From positions 1-46,519 of IMG/VR virus record IMGVR_UViG_3300032955_000004: 46,519 nt of DNA; one strand, given 5' to 3'. Below the pieces are notes generated by a model that was not told the origin of the DNA, did not search any database, and saw only the letters and a list, made by a program, of their open reading frames with translations. The number at the start of each line of letters is the position of its first letter. Position 1 is the stretch's first letter. Source of the DNA: a virus. This document shows, piece after piece, positions 1 through 6,841 of the stretch. Position numbers and translations under genes: made by a program.

Positions 1-258
1 TAAACGCTCCGTCCGGGGGTCGTAATCCCGCATGTCGAGCAGCCCGACCTCGCTTGCACGCAGGCCGGCGTGGTAGGCGACGCGAAAGATAGCCTTGTCG
101 CGCGGGCTCGAGATCACGCGGAATAGTGCCGTGATCTCGGCCTCCTGTAGGTACTGGGGAGCCTGTTTCTTGTGGCGGGGTGTAGGGGACGAAATACGTC
201 TTTCGACTACTCCAGTGCTGGATTCGGACTGTAAAGTATTGATTCTAGGTTTGGGCAT
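1..258 (-). CDS. Tyrosine recombinase/integrase, N-terminal part (truncated by window edge)
   Basis: The reading frame from the ATG at 258 to base 1 gives 86 residues. After a short basic N-terminus, the segment AEITALFRVISSPRDKAIFR followed by VAYHAGLRASEVGLLDMRDY is the start of the tyrosine-recombinase catalytic domain; the Arg of GLRASE is the first catalytic arginine. Only about 36 residues precede it, so the usual N-terminal core-binding domain is missing, as in compact integrases of about 200 residues. The frame runs off the window. The matching C-terminal part lies at 46266-46519 on the same strand, so I read both as one gene interrupted by the window ends. Its role would be site-specific integration and excision of the phage. 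Confidence 0.9.
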   Translation of the reverse strand, partial: MPKPRINTLQSESSTGVVERRISSPTPRHKKQAPQYLQEAEITALFRVISSPRDKAIFRVAYHAGLRASEVGLLDMRDYDPRTERL

Positions 259-261
259 GAT

Positions 262-321
262 CTAAGGTTTGGGTGTGTACTGTCCACTTCGCGGGCTCGA
301 ATGGCCGGCGGGCATGGTCAC
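262..321 (-). CDS. Possible 19-residue leader peptide before the integrase
   Basis: A GTG at 321 opens a short frame (VTMPAGHSSPRSGQYTPKP) that ends with TAG three bases before the integrase ATG. The GTG lies five bases after a GGCGATA heptamer (327-333), the same arrangement as the late-module starts elsewhere in the window. No Shine-Dalgarno sequence precedes it. It may be a leader peptide coupling translation into the integrase, or just the transcribed leader. There is no homology evidence, so this is a weak call. Confidence 0.25.
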   Translation of the reverse strand: MTMPAGHSSPRSGQYTPKP

Positions 322-326
322 CAGCT

Positions 327-333
327 TATCGCC
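327..333 (-). promoter_or_regulatory. GGCGATA motif upstream of integrase (leftward copy)
   Basis: On the minus strand the sequence reads GGCGATAAGCTGGTG, close to the GGCGATAAGCGGGTGTG at 22376. It lies about 70 bases before the integrase ATG. By analogy with the other copies it may be a -10 element for a phage-encoded sigma factor. Confidence 0.35.
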
Positions 334-390
334 CGCAGGTGACTGATCGTTACAGTTTGCGCGCGGCGATCAAACCCAGGGGGGCTTTCG

Positions 391-555
391 ATGGTGCCAC
401 TGAAGAATTTTCTGGAGGAGGAGCCGGACCTATACGAACTGGTGAGCTGGGATCTGCCGGGATTCAGGCCAGGCCGCGGCGCCGGGCCTCAGCGGCCGAG
501 ATCGGCCGGCCGGCGTCGACTTCCCGGTATCCCATTTCGCGCAGCTCGTCCTTGA
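391..555 (+). CDS. Possible small rightward ORF (54 aa)
   Basis: An ATG at 391 is preceded by AGGGGGG, a good Shine-Dalgarno match seven bases upstream. The first 26 residues (beginning MVPLKNFLEEEPDLYELVSW) look like an ordinary acidic protein start. The rest is Gly/Arg/Pro-rich and overlaps antisense to the leftward gene at 464-748, so either the C-terminal half is spurious or the ORF is not real. It lies between the integrase promoter region and the leftward operon, where divergent control genes (for example an excisionase) are often found, but no excisionase motif is visible. Confidence 0.2.
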   Translation: MVPLKNFLEEEPDLYELVSWDLPGFRPGRGAGPQRPRSAGRRRLPGIPFRAARP

Positions 556-748
556 GCATTTCGAGATTGGCGTGAAACGCATGGCCGCACTCGAAGCCCA
601 ATACCCAGGCCATAGCATCGTGGACGGCCGAGGCGGCGATCGAGGCATCACGGTTCAGGAAGGGCTTGCACTCCGGGCTGGTGACAAAGTGCAGGATATC
701 GTGGGCGCGCTGGATGGCGGTGCGGTCTCTCATTGGCGGGAGGTTCAT
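464..748 (-). CDS. Hypothetical protein, 94 aa
   Basis: I do not recognise this protein. The frame is open further upstream, but the ATG at 748 is preferred because it overlaps the stop of a 28-residue ORF in an ATGA arrangement, the coupling style used throughout this operon. It is mostly helical, with one Cys near the N-terminus (SPECKPF) and a Cys-His cluster in FECGHAFHAN. It is the last gene of the leftward operon that begins near 4903. No signal peptide or membrane segment is visible. Confidence 0.6.
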   Translation of the reverse strand: MNLPPMRDRTAIQRAHDILHFVTSPECKPFLNRDASIAASAVHDAMAWVLGFECGHAFHANLEMLKDELREMGYREVDAGRPISAAEARRRGLA

Positions 749-831
749 TTGGATCTCTTCTTGCCCGGTTTGGGTGCTTCGGCCGAGGCCAATTGTACAG
801 CCACCTGGATGCAGAAGGCGGCCGACTTCAT
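745..831 (-). CDS. Possible very small protein, 28 aa
   Basis: A short frame starting at ATG 831 (MKSAAFCIQVAVQLASAEAP then KPGKKRSK) ends in TGA overlapping the ATG of the next gene. It has a hydrophobic stretch followed by a basic tail. The tidy ATGA junction supports translation, but the upstream Shine-Dalgarno match (AGGA) is poorly spaced. The frame also stays open further upstream without a standard start. Confidence 0.35.
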   Translation of the reverse strand: MKSAAFCIQVAVQLASAEAPKPGKKRSK

Positions 832-902
832 GTGGAGTTTCGCAATCCTGAGGAATGTGTGAGGGGTAGGTTTTTGAGGTCTCTGAGTGCCCATTGTCCG
901 AT

Positions 903-1148
903 TTAATCGCGATAAATGCCCAGGATGGCTCCCATGGCAACTCCGCTGAGGAAGGCGACTACCGGGGGGAAAGCTTCAACGGGCAGATGTCGGGCGGCCA
1001 TGCTTGCCGCGGTGGCCACAGCGAAGCAGATGTTGAGCCGGACCCAGCTGATTCGGCGGCGTGGCTGAGGGTTAGGTTGCTCCTGTTCGAGCATACGGCG
1101 CAGGGCATCGTTGATTTCCTGGCGGGATGGTTGGGGAGGGGGCTTCAT
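903..1148 (-). CDS. Small membrane protein, 81 aa
   Basis: The N-terminal 38 residues are polar and basic with a helical segment (QEINDALRRMLEQEQ). The C-terminal half holds two likely membrane-spanning stretches, roughly residues 38-54 (ICFAVATAASMAA) and 60-78 (PPVVAFLSGVAMGAILGIY). The ATG at 1148 overlaps the stop of the upstream gene, so it is translated as part of the operon. Small phage membrane proteins of this shape can be superinfection-exclusion or holin-like proteins, but its place among early genes argues against lysis. Function unknown. Confidence 0.7.
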   Translation of the reverse strand: MKPPPQPSRQEINDALRRMLEQEQPNPQPRRRISWVRLNICFAVATAASMAARHLPVEAFPPVVAFLSGVAMGAILGIYRD

Positions 1149-1402
1149 TGCGGCTTCTGCCTTAGCTCCCTGACCTTGTCCAGAATCAGGGCTGCGAATC
1201 GCTCGGCATCATCGGCGGGTAGACCGAACCATGCGATCGGTTCCCCGAACTCAATCCGGACGACCCCGTGCGCACAATCCGCGGCTACGCCGAGATTCAG
1301 GGCGCCTTCGTCATCCGGGCAGATCTTGCCCTCGGGATAGTCGCCGGTGGCACCTAGTCCAGGCACGCGGCCGCGTGGCGCTTTGATTCGCTTGTGGCTC
1401 AT
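1145..1402 (-). CDS. Hypothetical protein, 85 aa
   Basis: The ATG at 1402 (MSHKRIKAPRGRVPG) overlaps the stop codon of the preceding gene, which fixes the start; a longer frame begins at 1438 but would overlap more. The product has an N-terminal basic region, then a compact segment containing GVVRIEFGEPIAWFGLPADD and a helical end (AERFAALILDKVRELR). I do not recognise a family. It is part of the chain of small overlapping leftward genes that follow the replication genes. Confidence 0.65.
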   Translation of the reverse strand: MSHKRIKAPRGRVPGLGATGDYPEGKICPDDEGALNLGVAADCAHGVVRIEFGEPIAWFGLPADDAERFAALILDKVRELRQKPQ

Positions 1403-1635
1403 AAACGCTTGGTCTCCCGCGCCCAGGCGTCGCGCCAAGTTTTGACGGTGCAGGGAGCAGACTTCTGAAGCCAGGTAAAGAAATCGGCATCGTCGCCGGC
1501 GGTTCGGATCCCCGCTTCGAGCGCCTGGATCACTTCGATGATCAGTTCATCGCTTGCGCCATTTCTCACTGCCAGGATTGATCGCAGCACATGGATAGCT
1601 GCGCCGGCGGCGGTGACCAGGTCAGGTTCACTCAT
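1399..1635 (-). CDS. Hypothetical helical protein, 78 aa
   Basis: The start ATG at 1635 (MSEPDLVTAAGAAIHVLRSI) overlaps the stop of the MerR-like gene upstream. The protein is predicted helical throughout, acidic in the middle, with a basic C-terminus (TVKTWRDAWARETKRL). No known domain is recognised. It is translated with its neighbours through ATGA overlaps at both ends. Confidence 0.65.
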   Translation of the reverse strand: MSEPDLVTAAGAAIHVLRSILAVRNGASDELIIEVIQALEAGIRTAGDDADFFTWLQKSAPCTVKTWRDAWARETKRL

Positions 1636-2042
1636 GAACCGCTCCGCGGGGCATACTGTTCCACCTCGATCAGCAGCACGGCGTAGCGGCTTTTGCGCGC
1701 CAGCCGCACAAGCTCGGTTTCGTCGGTACCCGGGAAGTGGCGTATCGCCGCGATCCGGTAGCCGTTCTTGCCCGTCCGCCATAGCACCACCAGATAACCG
1801 CTCTCGGCGCGACGCAGCACCGCCAGGTGCCGCGCGATGGACTGGATGCCCGCGCCGCGCCTCCGCAGCTCGCTAATCACCCCTGCCACACGCACCTCAT
1901 CCGCCGGGAACTCGCGCCGGCCGCCCGGTAGCGACGGACGCAGCAGCCCGCACTCGCACCACCATTGGAGCTGACGCGGCGAGATGGTGGGTTTCACCGT
2001 GCGCAGCAGGTCGGCGCTCGTGTAGTGGCAGAGCTCGCTCAT
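1632..2042 (-). CDS. MerR-like helix-turn-helix DNA-binding protein, 136 aa
   Basis: Residues 6-70 form a MerR-type winged HTH: YTSADLLRTVKPTISPRQLQ, then WWCECGLLRPSLPGGRREF, then a helix ending in RRGAGIQSIARHLAVL. The C-terminal half (SGYLVVLWRTGKNGYRIAAI) is a small domain that I do not recognise and that might sense a ligand or make protein contacts. It could regulate the leftward early operon or the lysis/lysogeny choice. The start at ATG 2042 overlaps the upstream gene's stop. Family assignment is by pattern, not search. Confidence 0.75.
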   Translation of the reverse strand: MSELCHYTSADLLRTVKPTISPRQLQWWCECGLLRPSLPGGRREFPADEVRVAGVISELRRRGAGIQSIARHLAVLRRAESGYLVVLWRTGKNGYRIAAIRHFPGTDETELVRLARKSRYAVLLIEVEQYAPRSGS

Positions 2043-2263
2043 CCTCTGCCTCCATGCGGCTGGGTGAACCTCAAATACTCCTCAGAGCGCAGGTATTCGT
2101 CCCTGGCGTCGAGCCATCCGGCCAACAGGTTCTGCGGAAGCTCGTCGCGGCGATACGCCCGGGCCCACTTCTTGCATCGAGCGATGTACAGATTGTAGAG
2201 ATGCAGTCGCCAGGGCGCGGCTGGGCGAATGGGGATGACACGGGATTTGGCAGCCGCCGGCAT
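2039..2263 (-). CDS. Hypothetical protein, 74 aa
   Basis: The ATG at 2263 (MPAAAKSRVIPIRPAAPWRL) is preceded by AGAGGTGATC, a good ribosome-binding match, and lies just after the stop of the previous gene at 2268. The product is basic and aromatic (LYNLYIARCKKWARAYRR) with a helical C-terminal part. No family is recognised. It is followed by the MerR-like gene through a four-base overlap. Confidence 0.6.
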   Translation of the reverse strand: MPAAAKSRVIPIRPAAPWRLHLYNLYIARCKKWARAYRRDELPQNLLAGWLDARDEYLRSEEYLRFTQPHGGRG

Positions 2264-2267
2264 ACGA

Positions 2268-2573
2268 TCACCTCTGGCTCGCCCCGCGAGCCTCCTGGCC
2301 GAAATACCGTTTCTGAGCCTTCTCCCGTTTCTGCTGCCGATCCGCCTGGCGCTCAGCAAACCCCTCGAGCCGTTCCCTGACAATTTCCCGCCAGTCTCGT
2401 CCCTGGGCCCACCGCACCAGAGCTCGAGCCTCTTCGCCCCGGGCGACCATCGCCACTGCGACTACCGCCCCATGTTCGTTTTTGGCCGCGTGCATCAATG
2501 CGGACGATTCAGTTGTCTCCGCTAAATAAATCAGGGTCCGCAGTTTTTCCCACTGCGTTAGTTCGCTCTTCAT
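2268..2573 (-). CDS. Hypothetical protein, 101 aa
   Basis: The ATG at 2573 has a strong Shine-Dalgarno sequence (AAAGGAGG, seven bases upstream), although it lies inside the end of the preceding small ORF. The protein (MKSELTQWEKLRTLIYLAET) is helical, with a conserved-looking centre HGAVVAVAMVARGEEARALV and a charged C-terminal coiled-coil-like segment (FAERQADRQQKREKAQKRYF). Function unknown. Confidence 0.65.
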   Translation of the reverse strand: MKSELTQWEKLRTLIYLAETTESSALMHAAKNEHGAVVAVAMVARGEEARALVRWAQGRDWREIVRERLEGFAERQADRQQKREKAQKRYFGQEARGASQR

Positions 2574-2694
2574 AAACGGCCTCCTTTGCCGGAAAGATTT
2601 TGGATTCTGGTTTCAACGCCCATAACTCCTCCATGCGGAGCTGATCTCGTCTGGACTCCTGGGGGGGCTTGCGCCAGCGCTTGTTACGTTTCAC
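2509..2694 (-). CDS. Small basic hypothetical protein, 61 aa
   Basis: The ATG at 2694 overlaps the stop of the 250-residue gene upstream in an ATGA junction. The product is basic at the N-terminus (MKRNKRWRKPPQESRRDQLR) and acidic at the C-terminus. It overlaps the next gene by 65 bases; that gene has its own strong ribosome site, so both may be translated. Unknown function and moderate doubt. Confidence 0.45.
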   Translation of the reverse strand: MKRNKRWRKPPQESRRDQLRMEELWALKPESKIFPAKEAVYEERTNAVGKTADPDLFSGDN

Positions 2695-3443
2695 GAGTCT
2701 CCTCCGTTCTCCTCAGGATCGTGGTAATTGGGATCGTCGCGATCGCGGCCGGTGTCGACGCCTTCATCGATGTAGCGCAAGGTCTCCTCGAACGGTTTGG
2801 CCGGTGTCATACGATCGCCCTCGAACGCTTCGGGCAAGATTAGCGGCGCCGGGGTCTCTCCCGCCGCGCGGCGTTGCCTGACTGCCTGCTCGATATCGGC
2901 CGGCGTAATCATGGCCCCGTTGGTTTCCGGTTTCGGCGGAAGTTTATAGGTCGAGGGAATCAGGTTCCGCTGCGCTCCATTCAACCGGACGCCCCATTCC
3001 TCCGCGGCGAGATAGTATTCACCCCAGCTGATCGCAGCCAGTTTCTTGCCTACGCGCTCGCGGATGTACTTGTTCATCTGGCGCTCTTCGGCCGAACCGG
3101 CCGCCGGCCATTCTCCTCGCCGGTAGGGACGCAGGGGAGCAAGCAAAGGCACCGGTTGCGGAGAGCCGTACTTCCGTTCCCACTCGATCCGCGGATCGGG
3201 TGGGGGTGCGACGAACTGCGGTTTCAAGTTATAGGCGACTTCTCGAAGTTGGCCGAAGGTAGGCGAGCGGTCCTGGAAGGTGGCGAGGATGGCGTCGGCG
3301 TGCTCCAGGCTTACCGCGACCTCCTGAAGCACCTGGGCGAGCCGGTCGATTCCTTCCTCGAGGTGCGGAAAGCCGGGGAGGGCAGATAGCCCCTTTATCT
3401 TGGATCTGGCGATTGGAAAGACGACGGCCGGGGGCGGTCTCAT
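2691..3443 (-). CDS. Hypothetical protein next to replication initiator, 250 aa (possible helicase loader)
   Basis: The start at ATG 3443 (MRPPPAVVFPIARSKIKGLS) overlaps the stop of the initiator-like gene by four bases and is preferred over the longer frame from 3554. Residues about 30-75 (EEGIDRLAQVLQEVAVSLEH and PTFGQLREVAYNLK) resemble the N-terminal helical part of phage replication accessory proteins. The middle has a segment ending WGEYYLAAEEWGVRLNGAQR, and the C-terminus is very acidic. Position directly after a replication initiator suggests a helicase-loader role, but no Walker motif is visible, so this is context inference only. Confidence 0.6.
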   Translation of the reverse strand: MRPPPAVVFPIARSKIKGLSALPGFPHLEEGIDRLAQVLQEVAVSLEHADAILATFQDRSPTFGQLREVAYNLKPQFVAPPPDPRIEWERKYGSPQPVPLLAPLRPYRRGEWPAAGSAEERQMNKYIRERVGKKLAAISWGEYYLAAEEWGVRLNGAQRNLIPSTYKLPPKPETNGAMITPADIEQAVRQRRAAGETPAPLILPEAFEGDRMTPAKPFEETLRYIDEGVDTGRDRDDPNYHDPEENGGDS

Positions 3444-4903
3444 GCGGAGCCTTCTTTCGTGCGCCTCGCTTTCTCCAGGTTTCGAAGCCTCCACTCGGCT
3501 TCCGACTTGTCTTTGTCGCTGACACCGGGGTCGGCGAGGGTCTCGACGCACCACAGGCGGACTTGCTCGTCATGTTCTTCCTGGATGCGCCTGAGCTTCT
3601 GCTTTTCGGCTTCGGCATCCTCCGGCGAGGCGCGGCCGCTGCTCGGCTGGACGTAGGGAGGCGGGGGCATTTCGAAGTCGCACTTAATGGCATCCTCCAA
3701 GAAGTTCGAGGACAGCGGGATGTACTTCGGCGTGCGCGTCCAGAGTTCGCACTTTAGGTGCTCCCGGAGCAGCCGAATTACGGCTTCCTGCTGGTGATGG
3801 GACAGCCCAACGAACGCCGGCTTGGTCTTGGCGCCGTGCCACCGTTCCCGGGGATAGAGTTCGTGAAAAATCGAGTAGCAGGATCGCTCCGGGGCCGGGG
3901 AGCTTTTGGAAAGTATGGGAGAGGACTCGTCATCGTCCTCCCTTGGTTCGGCGCTGCTCGGGACTTGCGGGGGAGGAGGGGTAAGGGGAGGAGGAGGAAG
4001 AGGGTTCTCTTCTACATAGAAACTGCTCGAACCGGATCCCGCCACGCCTGTAACTCCTGTAACTCTGAGTCTCCCCGCTGGTAAGTCACTCATATGAAAA
4101 GGGCAATTGAGGCCAAGGGGGCATTCCACCGGAGAATCAGCTCCGGCTGGCCGGATAATATTCTCCGGCGCGCCGTGCACGGGCAATGCTCCGGCCGGCA
4201 GGATTGGAAGAGTCTCTCCGGGAGCCAGGATGGTCAGTGATTCTCCGGTGGGCCGGATAATCGGCTGGTGCAGGGCGGCTGCCTGGACATGGAAGTCGCG
4301 GGCGAGCGCGGACGCGGATCCGGCCTGGATTTCGGGTGGTTCTGGGGTAGCTTGAGAAGGGGTCGATTCTCCAGTCTCCCGGAGAATCCGCTTGTAATCG
4401 CTAGATTCTACAGGGCCGGTTTCGCGGTATTTACCCGATTCGGCTTTTTTCAGGCGCTTTTCGCAGCGTCTGACTTGGGGGGCCGGTAGGCTCTCGACCT
4501 TCTCGAAGTTTACCCTAATCCCGCCGCGACGGGTAGCTTTATTAGAGCCGTCGCGGCGCTCGAGCACTCCCTGCCGCTCCAACTGGGATCGAACCGCGAG
4601 CACAGTGCTGTCGCTATGTCCCACGGCTTGGCGAAGCCGCTTGACTGACGGATCCGCATACTCGTGACCCTTGCCCGGCGGCCACCCGATCGGTTCATGC
4701 TGGGCGATGTAGTAGAGCAGGATGAGAGCTGCCAGGGGATTGCTCTCGTAAAACCGGAATATCCGCCAGACCAGGGCCTTTGGCAGCTTGTCGAAGTATC
4801 CTCCCTCTTCGAGCAGCGGGTACGAAGCATACCGGGTGCGAGACTCGGCAGCCGGCATCTTGAAGCCAGGGAAAAGCCCTTCCTGTCCTTGTGGTGAACT
4901 CAT
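3440..4903 (-). CDS. Winged-helix replication initiator-like protein, 487 aa
   Basis: Residues about 50-130 read as a winged helix-turn-helix of phage replisome-organiser type (ALILLYYIAQHEPIGWPPGK, VKRLRQAVGHSDSTVLAVRS, QLERQGVLERR). A long Pro-rich low-complexity linker (about 185-340) contains imperfect repeats such as IIRPTGESLTILAPGE and ENIIRPAGADSP and a polyproline tract. The C-terminal part (CELWTRTPKYIPLSSNFLED) matches the shape of phage replication-protein ends that have an aromatic IP-x-x-x-FL motif. A charged helix closes the protein. The gene is the first of the leftward operon and lies beside a repeat-rich non-coding region that could be the origin. No DNA polymerase or replicative helicase is encoded in the window. 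Confidence 0.7.
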   Translation of the reverse strand: MSSPQGQEGLFPGFKMPAAESRTRYASYPLLEEGGYFDKLPKALVWRIFRFYESNPLAALILLYYIAQHEPIGWPPGKGHEYADPSVKRLRQAVGHSDSTVLAVRSQLERQGVLERRDGSNKATRRGGIRVNFEKVESLPAPQVRRCEKRLKKAESGKYRETGPVESSDYKRILRETGESTPSQATPEPPEIQAGSASALARDFHVQAAALHQPIIRPTGESLTILAPGETLPILPAGALPVHGAPENIIRPAGADSPVECPLGLNCPFHMSDLPAGRLRVTGVTGVAGSGSSSFYVEENPLPPPPLTPPPPQVPSSAEPREDDDESSPILSKSSPAPERSCYSIFHELYPRERWHGAKTKPAFVGLSHHQQEAVIRLLREHLKCELWTRTPKYIPLSSNFLEDAIKCDFEMPPPPYVQPSSGRASPEDAEAEKQKLRRIQEEHDEQVRLWCVETLADPGVSDKDKSEAEWRLRNLEKARRTKEGSA

Positions 4904-4954
4904 AGTTCTCCTCCCCCAAAAAATTTCAAGTGGTGATGGGAAAACAGGCGGGGT

Positions 4955-5485
4955 CTACGGCACCATGGGGCTGGAGCCGACCCTCCGGTTTTTCAACTCC
5001 AACCTCTGCGGCGTTAGGTTTTCCAGGCGAAGCGCTGCAGGGGTTTTCAGAAACGGAGGAGACCTTCCTCGGCAACGGCCGGAGGCATTCGCTCGGTTGT
5101 AACCGTTGAGAGCGGCACAATCCGAGTTACTCCGTGGCGTGCCCGTGCGGTGCGGCCCTGCGCGGCTTTTATGAGGTAACAATCGCCTCGACTCAAAAAG
5201 AGTGGAATTCCGGCCGCGCTTGAGTCGGAGCGTTGGAGACGCACCCGCGGCCGGATTCCAAACTTGTGCTACGTCCGGATAGCTGGTCCGAACACTCAGA
5301 GTGTCACACAAAACGCGGCGGTCTAGAAGGTTCAATTTGCGAACAGTGCGAAAACGTAGCCGTACGGTGAGTTCCAGACGTACCGCCGTCCCTAGGGCGT
5401 GACGGTCTATTTTCAAGCCTGGGGGTGTGATGGTATGCTGATTCGCGGCCATCGATTGGTTCCTTTCTCTTGGCGTCGCGGCCAT
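4955..5485 (-). CDS. Doubtful basic ORF, up to 176 aa, upstream of initiator gene
   Basis: Two in-frame ATGs at 5485 and 5452 each have GAAAGGAAC upstream, so ribosome entry is plausible. The 165-176-residue product is strongly basic and low in recognisable structure, and contains the long inverted repeat at 5204-5259 within its frame. Its last residues (NRRVGSSPMVP) resemble translations of tRNA T-arm DNA, but I could not fold a tRNA there. It may be a real small gene, a leader peptide or an artefact. Apart from this the interval 4904-5708 shows no gene. Confidence 0.25.
   Translation of the reverse strand: MAATPRERNQSMAANQHTITPPGLKIDRHALGTAVRLELTVRLRFRTVRKLNLLDRRVLCDTLSVRTSYPDVAQVWNPAAGASPTLRLKRGRNSTLFESRRLLPHKSRAGPHRTGTPRSNSDCAALNGYNRANASGRCRGRSPPFLKTPAALRLENLTPQRLELKNRRVGSSPMVP
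5204..5259. repeat. Long inverted repeat with nested hairpin
   Basis: GGAATTCCGGCCGCG (5204-5218) and CGCGGCCGGATTCC (5246-5259) are complementary over 14 pairs with a single T bulge. The 27-base loop itself contains a GCGT/ACGC mini-stem. No T-run follows, so it is not an ordinary terminator. Its position between the initiator gene and the HTH gene would suit a replication-origin or regulator-binding element. Confidence 0.6.
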
Positions 5486-5499
5486 TGATTGTTCCTTTC
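5444..5499. repeat. Tandem direct repeat of a ribosome-binding leader
   Basis: CGCGGCCATCGATTGGTTCC (5444-5463, continuing TTTC) recurs as CGCGGCCATTGATTGTTCCT (5477-5496, continuing TTC), spaced 33 bases apart. On the minus strand each copy reads GAAAGGAAC, a short A/T-rich spacer, ATG, GCCGCG. The duplication therefore copies a Shine-Dalgarno sequence plus start codon, giving two alternative starts for the doubtful ORF. Confidence 0.65.
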
Positions 5500-5598
5500 C
5501 TGGCTAACCCAATGACAGCGCGTCGCAACCTTGGTAGGGGCACGGCGGGCTGTTTTGATGTATCGTAGAAAAGGCGAAAACAACAAAGTAACCTTTCT

Positions 5599-5634
5599 GG
5601 GGGGCCGGCGCTCACGGGTGTGATGCGGCCCCCC
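5599..5634. repeat. GC-rich hairpin downstream of the leftward HTH gene
   Basis: GGGGGGCCG (5599-5607) pairs perfectly with CGGCCCCCC (5626-5634) around an 18-base loop. It lies about 75 bases past the stop codon of the leftward HTH gene at 5709. No U-run follows on either strand, so it could be a factor-dependent terminator, a processing site or a DNA-binding element. Confidence 0.5.
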
Positions 5635-5670
5635 TTTGATTTCCAAACAACAGTTGCCGATTTTATTCGG

Positions 5671-5704
5671 ATTTCAGGCCGATTTCTAAAACGTGACCTG
5701 AAAT
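5671..5704. repeat. Inverted repeat just after the HTH gene stop
   Basis: ATTTCAGG (5671-5678) and CCTGAAAT (5697-5704) are perfect inverted repeats with 18 bases between. Reading leftward, the hairpin begins five bases after the HTH gene's stop and is followed by a weak A/T-rich stretch, so it could be a weak terminator or an operator site for the HTH protein. Confidence 0.45.
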
Positions 5705-5708
5705 TTCT

Positions 5709-6314
5709 TTAGCCGGCAGTCGGCACGGTGCGGTAGACGAGGTGGAGATTCTCGCCGCGGATGGCCTCGAGGTCCTGCGGCCGCACGCGGAACGAGCCGC
5801 CTTTACGGCGTCCGCAATCGAGCGCCAGCAGCTTTCCCGCGAGAATCATCTCCCGCAGCTCGCTCCTGGGCAGGCCGATATATTCCTCGGCCTCTTCGAG
5901 CGTCAGCCATTTCTTAGGCTGCGGTAGCATGGGTGGCGGTGTAACGGTCATCAGGCTGCGCAGGAGAGCCAGGGCATCGACTGTGTTCTCCTGCCGCCTC
6001 GTGGCTGGAGCTTGCGCCTGGGGGGGCTTCTCTGGCGGTGCCGGCTTCTCGGGCGGGTTGGTGCGCTCGTAGGCGACACGCTCGACGTCTCCGGCGCTGA
6101 ACCAGGCAATCGTCTGGTGGCTGACGGGGTCCCGCTTCGAGACCTTTTTGATTTTCCCCGAGTTGACCATGTCGAGAACCGCGCGCGGGGTCACATTCAG
6201 CCGCGCGGCCGCTTCCTTCTTACGAATCCATTCGGGCGAAGGCGTAAGCGGAGGCGTGGTGGAGGTGGATGAAGTAGCAGTGGAAGCTTCCATACGCGCA
6301 TAAACTACCATCAC
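5709..6314 (-). CDS. Protein with two excisionase/MerR-type HTH domains, 201 aa
   Basis: Two winged-HTH units of the excisionase/MerR type are joined by a Pro/Ala-rich linker. The first covers about residues 28-85 (IRKKEAAARLNVTPRAVLDM then VNSGKIKKVSKRD), the second about 133-190 (WLTLEEAEEYIGLPRSELRE then MILAGKLLALDCGRRKGGSF). A Ser/Thr-rich N-terminus precedes them. Starts are possible at GTG 6314, ATG 6311 or ATG 6293; GGGAAG lies just upstream of the first two. A tandem HTH could bridge two DNA sites, for example around the repeats at 5204-5704. The LuxR-type gene upstream is separated by a terminator, so this gene needs its own promoter in 6315-6383. Confidence 0.7.
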   Translation of the reverse strand: MMVVYARMEASTATSSTSTTPPLTPSPEWIRKKEAAARLNVTPRAVLDMVNSGKIKKVSKRDPVSHQTIAWFSAGDVERVAYERTNPPEKPAPPEKPPQAQAPATRRQENTVDALALLRSLMTVTPPPMLPQPKKWLTLEEAEEYIGLPRSELREMILAGKLLALDCGRRKGGSFRVRPQDLEAIRGENLHLVYRTVPTAG

Positions 6315-6383
6315 TTCCCGGGCGAATGGAATTTAAATCGGTTTGCCGTCAGAAAGACGACAGACTGTAGCGTGTGAGCCACA

Positions 6384-6436
6384 CAAAAAAAGCCCGGCGG
6401 CACGGGGCGTTGCACCCGCTGCTTTGTCCCGCCGGG
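6384..6436 (-). terminator. Intrinsic terminator for the leftward LuxR-type gene
   Basis: On the minus strand CCCGGCGG and CCGCCGGG form an eight-pair stem with a long loop, followed by C and TTTTTTT (complement of 6385-6391). A GTGTG-AGC-CACAC inverted repeat (6372-6384) abuts it. It lies 40 bases after the stop at 6476 and separates this gene from the HTH gene at 5709-6314. The long loop makes it less than ideal. Confidence 0.6.
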
Positions 6437-6475
6437 GCAAAGGGGTCGTCGTTAGCTATTACCACACGCATGGTA

Positions 6476-6796
6476 TCAGGCAGCCTGGTCACAGTTCCGG
6501 ATTGCGGAGCAATACGGTGATCCGCACTGGCAGCCGATCGGATGCAAACCCCGGGGGGCAGCGGCGCCGGCGAGAGCCCGCGGGTGAGTGACTGCCCACA
6601 TGCAGAGCTCAACGCGGTTATGCACGCCGATGGCATGACGCAGCTGATGGAGGTAGGTTTTGGCGGTGGACTGGGAAACGTTCATCGCGGCCGCGATCTC
6701 CTTGGTCTCCAGGCCGCGCGCCACCAGGCAGAGCGTTCTCCGCTCGCGAGGTGAAAGCTGAACTGATTCCCCATCCTCAGTGAGGATTAGGCGCAG
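6476..6796 (-). CDS. LuxR/GerE-type helix-turn-helix protein, about 82-106 aa
   Basis: The frame contains a full LuxR-type HTH: LSPRERRTLCLVARGLETKE, then IAAAMNVSQSTAKTYLHQLR, then HAIGVHNRVELCMWAV. A GTG at 6724 would start in the middle of the first helix. To include the whole domain translation must start upstream, where the only candidate after the stop codon is a CTG at 6796; I give that as the outer limit. There is no receiver or ligand domain, so it is a stand-alone DNA-binding protein. It is divergent from the Gam operon, with an imperfect palindrome between them, and may control both. Confidence 0.6.
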   Translation of the reverse strand: MRLILTEDGESVQLSPRERRTLCLVARGLETKEIAAAMNVSQSTAKTYLHQLRHAIGVHNRVELCMWAVTHPRALAGAAAPRGLHPIGCQCGSPYCSAIRNCDQAA

Positions 6797-6841
6797 GGGT
6801 CACCAAAGGTTGAGCTATTACCATCGTACGAAATCAGGATG

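Noticed and set aside
4955-5030. tRNA-like sequence (minus strand NRRVGSSPMVP reading, resembling a T arm)
   Set aside because: I could not build acceptor, D and anticodon stems around it, so I call neither a tRNA nor an att site there.
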